From: Clostridia bacterium
GTDB lineage: Bacteria; Bacillota; Clostridia; Oscillospirales; Acutalibacteraceae
Direction: 5' to 3'
Length of the DNA: 48,499 bases
Assembly (NCBI GenBank): GCA_017516445.1
Contig: JAFXCZ010000010.1
Span: 1-48,499, forward strand
Shown here: in pieces, positions 17,694 through 26,594 of the stretch
Position numbering within the stretch: position 1 is the first letter of the stretch
Layout: the number at the start of each line of letters is the position of its first letter
Translations under genes and position numbers: made by a program
The notes under the pieces: generated by a model
The model's database searches: none
Told to the model about the DNA's origin: nothing
The model's input: the letters and a program-made list of their open reading frames with translations, nothing else

Positions 17694-18503
17694 ATGAATG
17701 TACTTATAATGACTGACCTTGAAGGAATTACTAATGTTGACAGCTACTATGCCGTTTGGCCCCAAACCGAAGAGCAAAAGGAAGAAGCTTATAGAGCGCG
17801 CCAAGATTTAATGCGCGACGTTAATGCCGCCGTGGCAGGCTTTATTGATGCCGGCGTAGACCACGTTTACGTTGCTGACGGACATTATGCCGGAAAGAAC
17901 TTTATTCACGAAATGCTTGATGAAAGGGCTGAATTTTTGAGCCGTGATGTTTGGGAAAGCTATGTAACCGAGAGAAAGGTAGATATACACGCCGAAATAG
18001 GAAGTCATTCCATGGCGGGAACATTAAACGGCTTTTTGGACCATTCTCAAAGCAGTAACGCATGGTTTGATTTTAAATTTAACGGAAAATCATACGGCGA
18101 AATTTTTCACAGTGCCGCTTTTGTTGGCGCTTACGATATTCCTATTGTAATGGTTTCAGGTGATGTAACCGCTTGCGAACAGGCAAGACAGGTTTTAGGT
18201 GATATCGAAACAGCGGTTGTTAAAAGAGGTATTGGAAGAAATAAAGCTGTATCCGTACCCTCCGAGGAAGCAAGAAGACGCATATACGAAGCGGCAAAGC
18301 GCTCGGTTAAATTAAAGGATAAAATAAAGCCTTTAAAGGTGCATCTTCCTGCAGTAGTTACCGTAACCTATATGCGTACCGATTTTTGTGACGAAGCAAT
18401 TTTGAGTGATAAAATTCATAGAATCGGACCACGCACAGTAGAAAAATATATAGATAAAATTGAAAATTTTGAAGATATGCTTAGAATGAATGCTCCAAGG
18501 TAA
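17694..18503 (+). CDS. M55 D-aminopeptidase (DppA-like)
   Basis: 269 residues. It would remove N-terminal D-amino acids from short peptides. All metal and catalytic positions known from B. subtilis DppA are present: D8 and E10 (MTDLEG), H64 (ADGHYAGKN), H105 (GSHSMAG), E136 (YGEIF), and the catalytic-type H117 (LDHS). It starts 12 bases after the stop of the paralogue, behind GAGGG, so the two are made from one message. No signal peptide, so peptides must be imported. Confidence 0.88.
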   Translation: MNVLIMTDLEGITNVDSYYAVWPQTEEQKEEAYRARQDLMRDVNAAVAGFIDAGVDHVYVADGHYAGKNFIHEMLDERAEFLSRDVWESYVTERKVDIHAEIGSHSMAGTLNGFLDHSQSSNAWFDFKFNGKSYGEIFHSAAFVGAYDIPIVMVSGDVTACEQARQVLGDIETAVVKRGIGRNKAVSVPSEEARRRIYEAAKRSVKLKDKIKPLKVHLPAVVTVTYMRTDFCDEAILSDKIHRIGPRTVEKYIDKIENFEDMLRMNAPR

Positions 18504-18534
18504 AGAGTATTTATGCCTTAGCAAAGGTTATCTA

Positions 18535-18565
18535 AAAAATATCCACTTGCGAGTGGATATTTTTT
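18535..18565 (+). terminator. Terminator of the M55 operon
   Basis: Perfect arms AAAAATATCCACT/AGTGGATATTTTT around a TGCG loop, followed by T-rich sequence. Confidence 0.85.
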
Positions 18566-18617
18566 GCTTTTCTTTTAAATTAAGATGTAGTATAATGACC
18601 TAAAAGGAGTGGTAAAT

Positions 18618-19679
18618 GTGAAAATTTCAGGTTTATCTACACCGTGTTTAATTGCGGATATAAATATTTTAAAAGCTAATGCGGATGCAATGAAGGGCAT
18701 CCTTAAAGACAGCCCTCTGCAGCTTCGCCCACATTACAAATCTCATAAATGCGCCACCATTGCAAAATGGCAAATAGAAAACGGCGCTATAGGTATGACC
18801 TGTGCCAAGCTTAGCGAAGCGGAAGATTTATGCGATGCGGGTATTGAAGATATTTTAATTGCAAATCAGATAGTCGACCCTGTAAAAATCAGAAGACTTG
18901 CAGACCTTGCAAACAATTGTCGCCTTACAGTTTGTGTGGATAATATCGAAAATATTAACGCGCTTTCCCTTGCCGCACAAAGCTGTGGTTCCACAATAGG
19001 CTGCCTTATCGAATACGATATAGGTATGAATAGGTGCGGAGTTATAGAAAAGGAAGAAGTGCTCACCCTTGCGAAACATATTTCAACTTGTAAAAACCTT
19101 GTATTTGCGGGTATTCAAGCCTATGCCGGACATATTTCGCATATAGAAAGCCTTGGCGAAAGAAAGCAAAGCACTGCCGCCAATTACAAAAAGCTAAAAA
19201 CGTTACTTTCTTACTTAAAGGAACAAGGAATTGAAGTAAAAAACGTTTCAGGCGGAAGTACTGGTACTGCAGAAATTAAGGCGGCAGATGGGCTTTACAC
19301 CGAGCTTCAGGCAGGAAGCTATTTGTTTATGGACGCAACCTACCGTCTTTTATCCCTACCCTTTAAAAACTCACTATTTCTGCTTACTACAGTTGTAAGC
19401 CAAAGAGACGGGCTTACAGTTGTTGATGCAGGTGTTAAAACCTGTGGCACAGACCAGGGTATGCCAGTTCTCTACAACGGTACTGCAAAAGAAATAATAG
19501 CAAGTGAAGAACATTTCCAAATTCACAACTATACCCAAAATACAACAGTTGGTGAAAAGCTTTTGCTTGTTCCCGCACACTGCTGTTCAACAATAAATCT
19601 GCACGATAAAATTTATCTTGTAGACGGCGATAAAGTTGTAGACCGCATTTTAATAACTGCAAAAGGAATTGGAAAGTAA
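18618..19679 (+). CDS. D-serine dehydratase / D-threonine aldolase-like PLP enzyme
   Basis: 353 residues. The start is GTG 18618, eight bases after AAAGGAG; an in-frame GTG at 18609 overlaps that site. It is an alanine-racemase-fold PLP enzyme of the DSD1/D-TA family. RPHYKSHK carries the probable PLP lysine (Lys41), and ASGGSTGT-like phosphate contacts appear as VSGGSTGTAE. The C-terminal beta domain has PAHCCST near 321-323. An H-x-C pair is the zinc motif of D-serine dehydratases, whereas D-threonine aldolases have H-x-D, so dehydratase is slightly favoured. It lies just after the M55 genes, with a TATAAT at 18591-18596 but no convincing -35. The M55 products would supply free D-amino acids. 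Confidence 0.82.
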   Translation: MKISGLSTPCLIADINILKANADAMKGILKDSPLQLRPHYKSHKCATIAKWQIENGAIGMTCAKLSEAEDLCDAGIEDILIANQIVDPVKIRRLADLANNCRLTVCVDNIENINALSLAAQSCGSTIGCLIEYDIGMNRCGVIEKEEVLTLAKHISTCKNLVFAGIQAYAGHISHIESLGERKQSTAANYKKLKTLLSYLKEQGIEVKNVSGGSTGTAEIKAADGLYTELQAGSYLFMDATYRLLSLPFKNSLFLLTTVVSQRDGLTVVDAGVKTCGTDQGMPVLYNGTAKEIIASEEHFQIHNYTQNTTVGEKLLLVPAHCCSTINLHDKIYLVDGDKVVDRILITAKGIGK

Positions 19680-19700
19680 AAATATTTAAGAGGTATGATT

Positions 19701-20990
19701 ATGAAAACTAAGCTTGGACCGCGTTTTTGGACAGCACTCACAATTTTCAGCCTTATGGGACAAATCGCATGGGTTGTAGAGAATATGTATTTCAACGTAT
19801 TTATCTATAAAATGTTCGGTGCAACTGCGGCTGATATTGGTAATATGGTAACCGCTTCAGCAATCACCGCCACCCTTACGACTGTGTTTATGGGTGCACT
19901 TTCAGATAAAATAGGCAAACGCAAGCTTTTTATTTGCTTAGGCTATATCCTCTGGGGTGTTTCAATTTTCAGCTTTATTTTTCTTCGCAAGGATATAATA
20001 AGCAGCACCCTTGGTATGACCGTTTCAGCCGCTACAGTAGGCGTAAGCCTTACTATTATACTCGACTGTGTTATGACCTTTTTCGGCTCTACCGCGAATG
20101 ATGCCGCCTTTAACGCTTGGCTTACCGATTCTACCGATTCCCACAACCGCGGCTCTGCGGAGGGTATAAACGCAATGATGCCGCTTGTAAGTATTTTAGT
20201 GGTTTTCGGCGGTTTTATGTTCTTTGATTTGGAAAAGGCTGAAAGCTGGAGTCTTATATTTACAATAATCGGTATTTTGACAACACTAATAGGTGTAATA
20301 GGGTTCTTTATTATTAAAGAGCCTACAGTTGAGCCTGTAAAGGAATCCTACATAGGCGGTATTATTTACGGCTTTAAGCCCTCAACTGTGCGTAATAATC
20401 CCAGACTTTATATTTCGCTTTTAGCTTTTATCATATTCAATATTTCCATTCAGATTTTTATGCCTTATCTCATTATCTACTACGAAGTATCGCTTAAAAT
20501 GACAAATTATGTGCTGATAATGGCGCCCGCGATTATAATTGCCTCTGTAGCTACTGCGCTTTGGGGTAAGGTTTATGATAAAAAGGGCTTTGAATTTTCG
20601 GGCATTATAGCGGTATGCGGTCTGATTTTGGGATATGTAATACTTTTCCTCACCAAAACCACACTGCCTGTTTTTATCGGCTCACTTCTTATGATGAGCG
20701 GATATCTTTGCGGTATGGCGGTTTTCGGTGCAGTCATACGCGATAATACTCCCACAGGCTTTTCGGGAAGACTGCAAGGTGTACGCATCTTCTCACAAGT
20801 ATTGGTGCCCGGTGTTATAGGACCCGCGATTGCAAAAAAGGTGCTTGAAAACGCTGATGTTATAGTGAATAATGACGGTACAACCTCATTTGTACCTAAC
20901 CAAAATATTTTCTTAGCGGCTCTTATTACCGTCTTACTTGTTCTGCCGTTTTTCTTTATAAAAAAACAGTATACAAGGAGACCTATATGA
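19701..20990 (+). CDS. MFS transporter
   Basis: 429 residues with about twelve hydrophobic segments. The MFS loop 2-3 motif is present (MGALSDKIGKRKLFICLGY), and a long central loop lies near FGGFMFFDLEKAESW. The start at ATG 19701 is better spaced from AAGAGG than the in-frame ATG at 19695. It overlaps the PfkB kinase gene by four bases, so uptake and phosphorylation of one substrate, probably a sugar, are likely coupled. It lies 21 bases after the PLP enzyme gene. Substrate is not readable from sequence. Confidence 0.85.
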   Translation: MKTKLGPRFWTALTIFSLMGQIAWVVENMYFNVFIYKMFGATAADIGNMVTASAITATLTTVFMGALSDKIGKRKLFICLGYILWGVSIFSFIFLRKDIISSTLGMTVSAATVGVSLTIILDCVMTFFGSTANDAAFNAWLTDSTDSHNRGSAEGINAMMPLVSILVVFGGFMFFDLEKAESWSLIFTIIGILTTLIGVIGFFIIKEPTVEPVKESYIGGIIYGFKPSTVRNNPRLYISLLAFIIFNISIQIFMPYLIIYYEVSLKMTNYVLIMAPAIIIASVATALWGKVYDKKGFEFSGIIAVCGLILGYVILFLTKTTLPVFIGSLLMMSGYLCGMAVFGAVIRDNTPTGFSGRLQGVRIFSQVLVPGVIGPAIAKKVLENADVIVNNDGTTSFVPNQNIFLAALITVLLVLPFFFIKKQYTRRPI

Positions 20991-21883
20991 TTTACACCGT
21001 AACACTTAACCCATCTCTTGACTATGTAGCTTTTACTGATACCTTTGATTTTTGCAAAACCAACCGTACAAGCAACGAATATATTGTTCCCGGAGGTAAG
21101 GGACTTAATGTTTCTATACTGCTTTCGCGCCTTGGTACTGCTAGCGCCGCATTAGGCTTTTCCGGTGGTTTTACAGGTGACGAGTTAGAACGCCTTTTAC
21201 AAAAGGAAGGCATAAATTGCGACTTTGTAAGGGTTGAAGACAATACCCGTATAAATGTTAAGCTAAGCTCGGGTGGGATTACCGAGTTTAACGCAAGCGG
21301 AATTTCGCTCAATTGTGATAAAATAAATACACTTAAAGAAAAAATCAAATGCCTTAAATCAGGAGATTGGCTTTGCCTTTCGGGCAGTATTCCAAAGGGA
21401 GCCGATACCAATATATACAAAGACTTATCCCAAGCCGCACCGCAAGGTGTCAAGGTGGTTATTGATGCTATAGGCGAACCTTTGAAGGCGGCACTTTGCA
21501 CAGAACCGTTTCTCATAAAGCCTAACCGCGACGAGCTTTGCGACCTTTTCAATACTGAAATTAAAACACTTAAAAACATAGAAGCTTATGCTAAAAAGCT
21601 TAAAGCAATGGGCGCACAAAACGTGCTAGTATCATTAGGAAGTGACGGTGCTTTACTGCTTGATAAGGACGGAAAAACCCACCTACAAAAAGCACCAAAG
21701 GGTACGGCCTTAAATACCGTAGCGTCGGGTGACTCTATGATAGCAGGCTTTATACACCGCTATACAGAAACTGCCGATTTTGCAGATTCGCTTAAATTTG
21801 CCTGTAGTGCCGGAAGTGCCACCGCTTTTTCAAAATGGATAGCCGAAAAAGAGCTTGTTTACCAATTATTTGAGACATTATAA
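20987..21883 (+). CDS. PfkB-family sugar-phosphate kinase (1-phosphofructokinase/tagatose-6-phosphate kinase type)
   Basis: 298 residues. MIYTVTLNPSLDYVAF is the characteristic start of the FruK/LacC branch. The first PfkB signature is GGKGLNVS (36-43). The second reads VASGDSM (245-251), where most relatives have GAGDS; the catalytic Asp249 is kept. It phosphorylates a phosphorylated ketohexose in known relatives. Because the neighbouring transporter is MFS and not PTS, the substrate may be a free sugar derivative, so I leave the symbol blank. Translationally coupled to the MFS gene. Confidence 0.85.
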   Translation: MIYTVTLNPSLDYVAFTDTFDFCKTNRTSNEYIVPGGKGLNVSILLSRLGTASAALGFSGGFTGDELERLLQKEGINCDFVRVEDNTRINVKLSSGGITEFNASGISLNCDKINTLKEKIKCLKSGDWLCLSGSIPKGADTNIYKDLSQAAPQGVKVVIDAIGEPLKAALCTEPFLIKPNRDELCDLFNTEIKTLKNIEAYAKKLKAMGAQNVLVSLGSDGALLLDKDGKTHLQKAPKGTALNTVASGDSMIAGFIHRYTETADFADSLKFACSAGSATAFSKWIAEKELVYQLFETL

Positions 21884-21908
21884 AAGACAGGGTTTCCCCT
21901 GTCTTTTC
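21882..21908. terminator. Bidirectional terminator between the kinase gene and the clpC operon
   Basis: AAAAGACAGGG/CCCTGTCTTTT hairpin between two convergent genes, with A- and T-runs on both sides. Confidence 0.88.
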
Positions 21909-22121
21909 TCATTTTATAAGCTCAAATCTTTTAAAGGTTTTATTATCACGCGTGACCAAGCTACAGAAATCTGCCTTAGACCTTACCCAAATTTTTCCAT
22001 CACCGTAAAGTGCTTTATAAATAACCAATTCCTCTAAGGTTTCACAATCTAAACCGATTTCGATAACCTCATATTCGTTTCCCTTAAAGTGACGGTAAAT
22101 TCCGTTTTTTACTACTTCCAT
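21909..22121 (-). CDS. DUF1653 domain protein
   Basis: 70 residues. The sequence (KNGIYRHFKGNEYEVIEIG, ELVIYKALYGDGKIWVRS) fits the DUF1653 family, a small beta-barrel-like domain of unknown function. It starts at ATG 22121 behind AAGGAG, 12 bases after the clpC stop, so it is the last gene of the ctsR operon here. Confidence 0.85.
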   Translation of the reverse strand: MEVVKNGIYRHFKGNEYEVIEIGLDCETLEELVIYKALYGDGKIWVRSKADFCSLVTRDNKTFKRFELIK

Positions 22122-22133
22122 TTTATATTCTCC

Positions 22134-24566
22134 TTAAATTTTAGTAAAGCTAAATACATCCTCACTAAAACTGCATAAAACCCTATCACCACTTACAAAT
22201 TCATTAGCCAAAATTTTCTCGCTGAAGGCGTCCTCAATTTTGTTCTGAATTTCACGACGTAGCGGTCTTGCACCGTAAACCGCATCAAAGCCCTTTTCTG
22301 CCAAAGCAGTTTTTACTGACGGGTGGAATTCCAATTCAATACCGATATTTTTCACTCTATAGCTTAAATTTTCGAGCATTTTTTCGGCTATTTCCTCAAT
22401 CTCAGCTTTGGAAAGCTTGCTAAAAACGATTATATCATCAACGCGGTTTATAAATTCAGGGCGGAAGGTGTTTTTAAGCTCGCCTAAAACCAATTCCTTA
22501 ACGTCGCGGTTGCTGTCGTCATTTTCGGTAAAACCGAAGCTTACCTTTTTTTCGGTGATAAGACGAGCGCCAACGTTTGACGTCATAATAATTACTGTGT
22601 TCTTAAAATCTACCTTTCTGCCTTGGCTGTCGGTTAAAATACCGTCTTCAAGAATCTGCAAAAGCATATTGAAAACATCCGGATGTGCTTTTTCAATCTC
22701 ATCAAAGAGCACTACAGAATAGGGATTTCTTCTCACCTTTTCGGTAAGCTGACCGCCCTCCTCAAAGCCAACATACCCAGGGGGCGAGCCGACAAGACGG
22801 GACACCGTATGCTTTTCCATATATTCTGACATATCGAGGCGTATCATCATATTTTCGTCCCCGAACATAGATACCGCCAACGCTTTACAAAGCTCGGTTT
22901 TACCTACACCTGTAGGACCTAAGAATATGAACGAGCCTATCGGTCTTTTGGGGTCTTTAAGCCCTACTCTGCCGCGGCGGATTGCCTTAGCCACAGCAGT
23001 AACCGCCTCATTCTGACCGACAATTCTTCCGTGAAGCTCTTCTTCAAGATTTAAAAGCCTTTCACTTTCCTCGCGTGTTAATTGAACTACGGGCACACCT
23101 GTCCAGCTTGAAACAATCTGAGCTATATCCTCTGCAGTAACCTTGCCGTTAGAATGTGAATTTTCGTTTTGCCATTTTTCCTTTTCGGCTTCGTACTTTT
23201 TCTTTACTGTTGACAGCTTATCGCGAAGTGAAGCCGCTTTTTCAAATTCCTGCGAGCTTATAGCCTCATCCTTTTCGCTCTCAATATTTTCTATTTGATT
23301 TTCCAAAGCCTTTAAGCCCTCGGGGATTTCACAGTTTGCAAGGCGCACTCTTGAGCCTGCCTCGTCGATAAGGTCAATCGCTTTATCGGGTAAAAACCTA
23401 TCGCTTATATATCTTGCAGAAAGCTTAACCGCACTTTCAATCGCAGAATCTGTAATCTCTACCTTGTGATGCGCTTCATACTTATCCTTAAGACCTTTAA
23501 GTATAAGTATCGCATCTTCTTCAGTGGGCTCAGACACGGTAACAGGCTGAAAACGTCTTTCAAGCGCAGAATCCTTTTCAATATTTTTGCGGTATTCGTT
23601 TATTGTGGTAGCACCGATTAGCTGAAATTCACCGCGCGCAAGCGAGGGCTTTAATATGTTAGCGGCATCGGTAGAGCCCTCTGCAGAGCCGGCACCTATG
23701 ATTGTATGCACCTCGTCAATAAAAAGTATTATATCCTTAGACTTTACAACCTCTTCAATAACCGATTTTATACGTTCTTCAAAATCACCGCGGTATTTTG
23801 TCCCCGCAACCATACCTGTGAGGTCAAGGGTGAAAAGGCGCTTATTCTGTAAAATTTCAGGAACATTTTTGCTTACTATCCTTTGTGCCAAGCCTTCAAT
23901 AATTGCCGTTTTGCCGACACCCGGCTCGCCTATAAGGCAGGGGTTATTCTTTGTTCTTCTGCAAAGAATTTGTATAATTCTTTCTATTTCCTTTTCTCTG
24001 CCTATTACAGGGTCTATTTTGCCGTTACGAGCGTTTTCTATTAAATCTATACCGTACTTTGCAAGGGTTGGTGTCTGGCTGTTGCTCGCTTTATGGCTTT
24101 CAGGCTTAGAGCCCGAGTTTAAATCCATACCCAAAGCCTTTAAAACACCATTTGTAAGCGAAGCTACATCTACACCTAAATCATTAAGAAAACGTATTGC
24201 GTAGTTATCACCGTCGGATAAAATACCCAAAAGCAAATGCTCTGTGCCGACAAACTTTTTACCCGCACTGTTGCAGCCGCTCATTGCAGATTCTATAACC
24301 CTTTTAGCACGGGGTGTAAAATAATCAGGTGAAAGCTTTGTAGGTGTACCGCAGCCGATTTGGGCGCGTATAAGCTCCTCAATTTTCTCGGCGGTTACAT
24401 CCGCTTTACCGAGCACAACTGCCGCAACCCCTCCGCCAATACGCAAAAGTCCTAAAAGCAGATGCTCACTGCCGACATAGGTGTGCCCTAAAAGCTCGGC
24501 AGAATTTATTGCCTGATTTAATGCCTCGTTAGCCTTAGCAGTAAATCCGTTAAAATTATATTTCAT
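22134..24566 (-). CDS. clpC: ClpC ATPase/unfoldase
   Basis: 810 residues. AAA+ unfoldase that feeds proteins, including arginine-phosphorylated ones, to ClpP. Two N-terminal Clp_N repeats (about 1-145) are followed by AAA-1 with Walker A GEPGVGKT (213-220). An M-domain with a UVR-like stretch (EFEKAASLRDKLSTVKKKY, about 440-460) is the McsB/MecA contact region and separates ClpC from ClpA. AAA-2 has Walker A GPTGVGKT (550-557) and a KKVSFGF segment at the expected ClpP-binding loop. It lies ten bases downstream of mcsB. CtsR control is expected from the operators upstream of ctsR. Confidence 0.97.
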   Translation of the reverse strand: MKYNFNGFTAKANEALNQAINSAELLGHTYVGSEHLLLGLLRIGGGVAAVVLGKADVTAEKIEELIRAQIGCGTPTKLSPDYFTPRAKRVIESAMSGCNSAGKKFVGTEHLLLGILSDGDNYAIRFLNDLGVDVASLTNGVLKALGMDLNSGSKPESHKASNSQTPTLAKYGIDLIENARNGKIDPVIGREKEIERIIQILCRRTKNNPCLIGEPGVGKTAIIEGLAQRIVSKNVPEILQNKRLFTLDLTGMVAGTKYRGDFEERIKSVIEEVVKSKDIILFIDEVHTIIGAGSAEGSTDAANILKPSLARGEFQLIGATTINEYRKNIEKDSALERRFQPVTVSEPTEEDAILILKGLKDKYEAHHKVEITDSAIESAVKLSARYISDRFLPDKAIDLIDEAGSRVRLANCEIPEGLKALENQIENIESEKDEAISSQEFEKAASLRDKLSTVKKKYEAEKEKWQNENSHSNGKVTAEDIAQIVSSWTGVPVVQLTREESERLLNLEEELHGRIVGQNEAVTAVAKAIRRGRVGLKDPKRPIGSFIFLGPTGVGKTELCKALAVSMFGDENMMIRLDMSEYMEKHTVSRLVGSPPGYVGFEEGGQLTEKVRRNPYSVVLFDEIEKAHPDVFNMLLQILEDGILTDSQGRKVDFKNTVIIMTSNVGARLITEKKVSFGFTENDDSNRDVKELVLGELKNTFRPEFINRVDDIIVFSKLSKAEIEEIAEKMLENLSYRVKNIGIELEFHPSVKTALAEKGFDAVYGARPLRREIQNKIEDAFSEKILANEFVSGDRVLCSFSEDVFSFTKI

Positions 24567-24576
24567 AGTTTCTCCT

Positions 24577-25587
24577 TTACTGACCGAGAGCCTCCCGTAT
24601 CATATTAGCTCTGTAAATATCTCGGTCCTTTGGCTCTAAAATTCCATATTTTTGCATAAGCATAAACGGTTGTGCCTCTATCAAAACCTTTATAGGCGAA
24701 GCCTTTATATCAAGTATGCCCATACTTTTACCGAGTTTAACACGGGAGAGCAAATTCATCATTTCGTTACTTGTAAGAATTCTACAGCTTTGTAAGGTGC
24801 CTAATGCACGGTAGCAAATATCCTCAAGCTCTAAGGTTTTAAGCTCTTTTCGGCTTTGAAGCTCCTTATCTATAAGCTGTGTTGTTATAATTTTTAAGTT
24901 ATCGAGGGCGTTGTTTTCACTTAGTCCCAAGGTAATCTGATTAGAAACCTGATAAAGCGATGCCGCCGATTTTGAGCCCTCTCCATACATACCCCTGACC
25001 GTAAAGCCTATTTTTCCGATAGAACGGCTTAAGGCTTCAATCTCACCGCTGTTTTCAAGCGCGGGCAAATGAAGCATTACCGAAGCACGAAGTCCCGTAC
25101 CTAAATTGGTAGGACATTCGGTTAAAAAACCTAGCTTGCTGTCAAAAGCAAACTGCAAGGATGCGTGTAGCAGTGAATCTATTCGCTCCGCAATATCATA
25201 AGCCTCGCTTAACTGAAGTCCCGCAAGAATTACCTGTATTCTCACATGGTCCTCTTCGCCTATCATAATACTTATGCTCTCGTCACCTGAGAGTATGATA
25301 GCAGTCGGCTCATTTTTATTGGCAAACTCTGGGCTTATGATATGCCGCTCCACCATAGCGTATTTCTGTGCTTCGGGAACATCGCGCATATCAATATACT
25401 TAAGACTTTTAGCAAAGGGTGTATTGCTGTTTAAAATTGCATCCCTTACCTTGCGGTTTAGCTCTATTCTCTGCTCGGTTGTCATTCTTGACGGAAATGG
25501 GATACCCTTTAAATTACGCGCAAGTCTTATTCTGCTGCTTACCGCAATGTCATCAGACGGGCCGCTGTTTTTATACCAACTACTCAT
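24577..25587 (-). CDS. mcsB: McsB protein-arginine kinase
   Basis: 336 residues. It phosphorylates arginines on damaged proteins (and CtsR), marking them for ClpCP. Phosphagen-kinase landmarks are visible: SSRIRLARNLKGIPFP at the N-terminus, ISIMIGEEDHVRIQ, and the substrate/ATP loop CPTNLGTGLRASVMLHLP. Length matches the family. It overlaps mcsA by eight bases and precedes clpC by ten. Confidence 0.96.
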   Translation of the reverse strand: MSSWYKNSGPSDDIAVSSRIRLARNLKGIPFPSRMTTEQRIELNRKVRDAILNSNTPFAKSLKYIDMRDVPEAQKYAMVERHIISPEFANKNEPTAIILSGDESISIMIGEEDHVRIQVILAGLQLSEAYDIAERIDSLLHASLQFAFDSKLGFLTECPTNLGTGLRASVMLHLPALENSGEIEALSRSIGKIGFTVRGMYGEGSKSAASLYQVSNQITLGLSENNALDNLKIITTQLIDKELQSRKELKTLELEDICYRALGTLQSCRILTSNEMMNLLSRVKLGKSMGILDIKASPIKVLIEAQPFMLMQKYGILEPKDRDIYRANMIREALGQ

Positions 25588-26068
25588 TACCCTTTGCCTC
25601 CATTTCCTTAATTTTATCCCTTATAACTGCCGCCTGTTCATAGTTTTCTTCTGCTATAAGACGGCTAAGCTTATTGCGCAAATCCTCTACTGTTTCGGTT
25701 TCACGCTTAACCATAAGCGGTGCGCTGTTAGGAATTTTACCCACATGATTTGTACTTCCGTGAACGCGCTTTAGGTAAGGTAAAAGCTCGTCATAAAAGG
25801 TGGTATAGCATTCACTGCAGCCCACCTTACCGCTTTTGGCAATATCCGAAAAGTAAGCACCGCAAACCGAACACCTTGTTTTCTGCGCAGGGCTTTCATA
25901 CTTTGAAATATCACCAAACATTGAAGCTAACATTCCTGTAAGCGAATTTGTAGCGTATCCGCTTTCAGCGGCGCACTGAGAACACAGATTGTATTCTCTC
26001 GCAATACCGTTAACTACTGTTTTAATATGTGTTGTAGCATGATTTTTTCCACATTTTTCACAAAGCAT
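25580..26068 (-). CDS. mcsA: McsA, zinc-finger activator of McsB
   Basis: 162 residues. Zinc-binding CxxC pairs are at MLCEKCGKNH, LCSQCAAES, CSVCGAYF and CSECYTTF. The C-terminal UVR motif (LRNKLSRLIAEENYEQAAVIRDKI) is typical. It activates McsB and helps regulate CtsR. Located between ctsR and mcsB as in B. subtilis. Confidence 0.95.
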   Translation of the reverse strand: MLCEKCGKNHATTHIKTVVNGIAREYNLCSQCAAESGYATNSLTGMLASMFGDISKYESPAQKTRCSVCGAYFSDIAKSGKVGCSECYTTFYDELLPYLKRVHGSTNHVGKIPNSAPLMVKRETETVEDLRNKLSRLIAEENYEQAAVIRDKIKEMEAKGNE

Positions 26069-26080
26069 AGCTATGCCTCC

Positions 26081-26533
26081 TTAAATTAATGATAAAAGCA
26101 TTTGTTTTAAGAGCGCCGCGCGTAGAGAATCCCTTAAAACCGTCGGCACTGACTGCATTACTGTATTTGAAACTGCGGCATACATTAAATCGGCCTGTTT
26201 TTTATTTATAAACTCAGCCTGTAAGCAGTTTTCTATAACTATTCTGGTGCTTAGCGCATCAATACGCTCACCTATTGAATTTATAATATGCATTAAAGCC
26301 GAAGTATGCTTTAGCATTACCCTTTTTATCCTTATATATCCCCCGCCTCCGCGTCGGCTTTCAATAATATACCCGTGTTCAGGTGTAAACCGCGAGGACA
26401 GCACATAATTTATCTGACTGGGTGCACAGCCCATAAGGCTTGCAAATTCGTTACGCTGAATTTCGGCGGTATTTAACTCCGATTCATTAAGCATTCGTAT
26501 AATTTCCTTTGTAATCAAATCACTCAGTCGCAT
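26081..26533 (-). CDS. ctsR: CtsR, repressor of class III heat-shock genes
   Basis: 150 residues from ATG 26533 behind AAAGGAG; the open frame upstream of this overlaps the operator. The winged helix-turn-helix at the N-terminus includes NEFASLMGCAPSQINYVLSS, followed by the characteristic glycine-rich wing RRGGGGYIRIKR. First gene of the operon and expected to repress itself through the two operators described separately. Confidence 0.96.
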   Translation of the reverse strand: MRLSDLITKEIIRMLNESELNTAEIQRNEFASLMGCAPSQINYVLSSRFTPEHGYIIESRRGGGGYIRIKRVMLKHTSALMHIINSIGERIDALSTRIVIENCLQAEFINKKQADLMYAAVSNTVMQSVPTVLRDSLRAALLKQMLLSLI

Positions 26534-26546
26534 ATTTTTCTCCTTT

Positions 26547-26563
26547 TTTGACCTTCTCTGACT
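26547..26563 (-). promoter_or_regulatory. CtsR operator downstream of the -10 box
   Basis: On the minus strand AGTCAGAGAAGGTCAAA matches the CtsR tandem-heptad consensus RGTCAAANANRGTCAAA with one mismatch. It lies between the -10 box and the ctsR ribosome binding site. Confidence 0.85.
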
Positions 26564-26566
26564 TTT

Positions 26567-26594
26567 ATTATACACGAAAGTCAGGAAAAGTCAA
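26567..26594 (-). promoter_or_regulatory. ctsR operon promoter
   Basis: Minus strand TTGACT (26589-26594) and TATAAT (26567-26572) with a 16-base spacer. Confidence 0.8.

Noticed and set aside
21022-21579. 185-codon open frame opposite the PfkB gene
   Set aside because: No ribosome binding site, no family resemblance, and the PfkB frame has both signatures.
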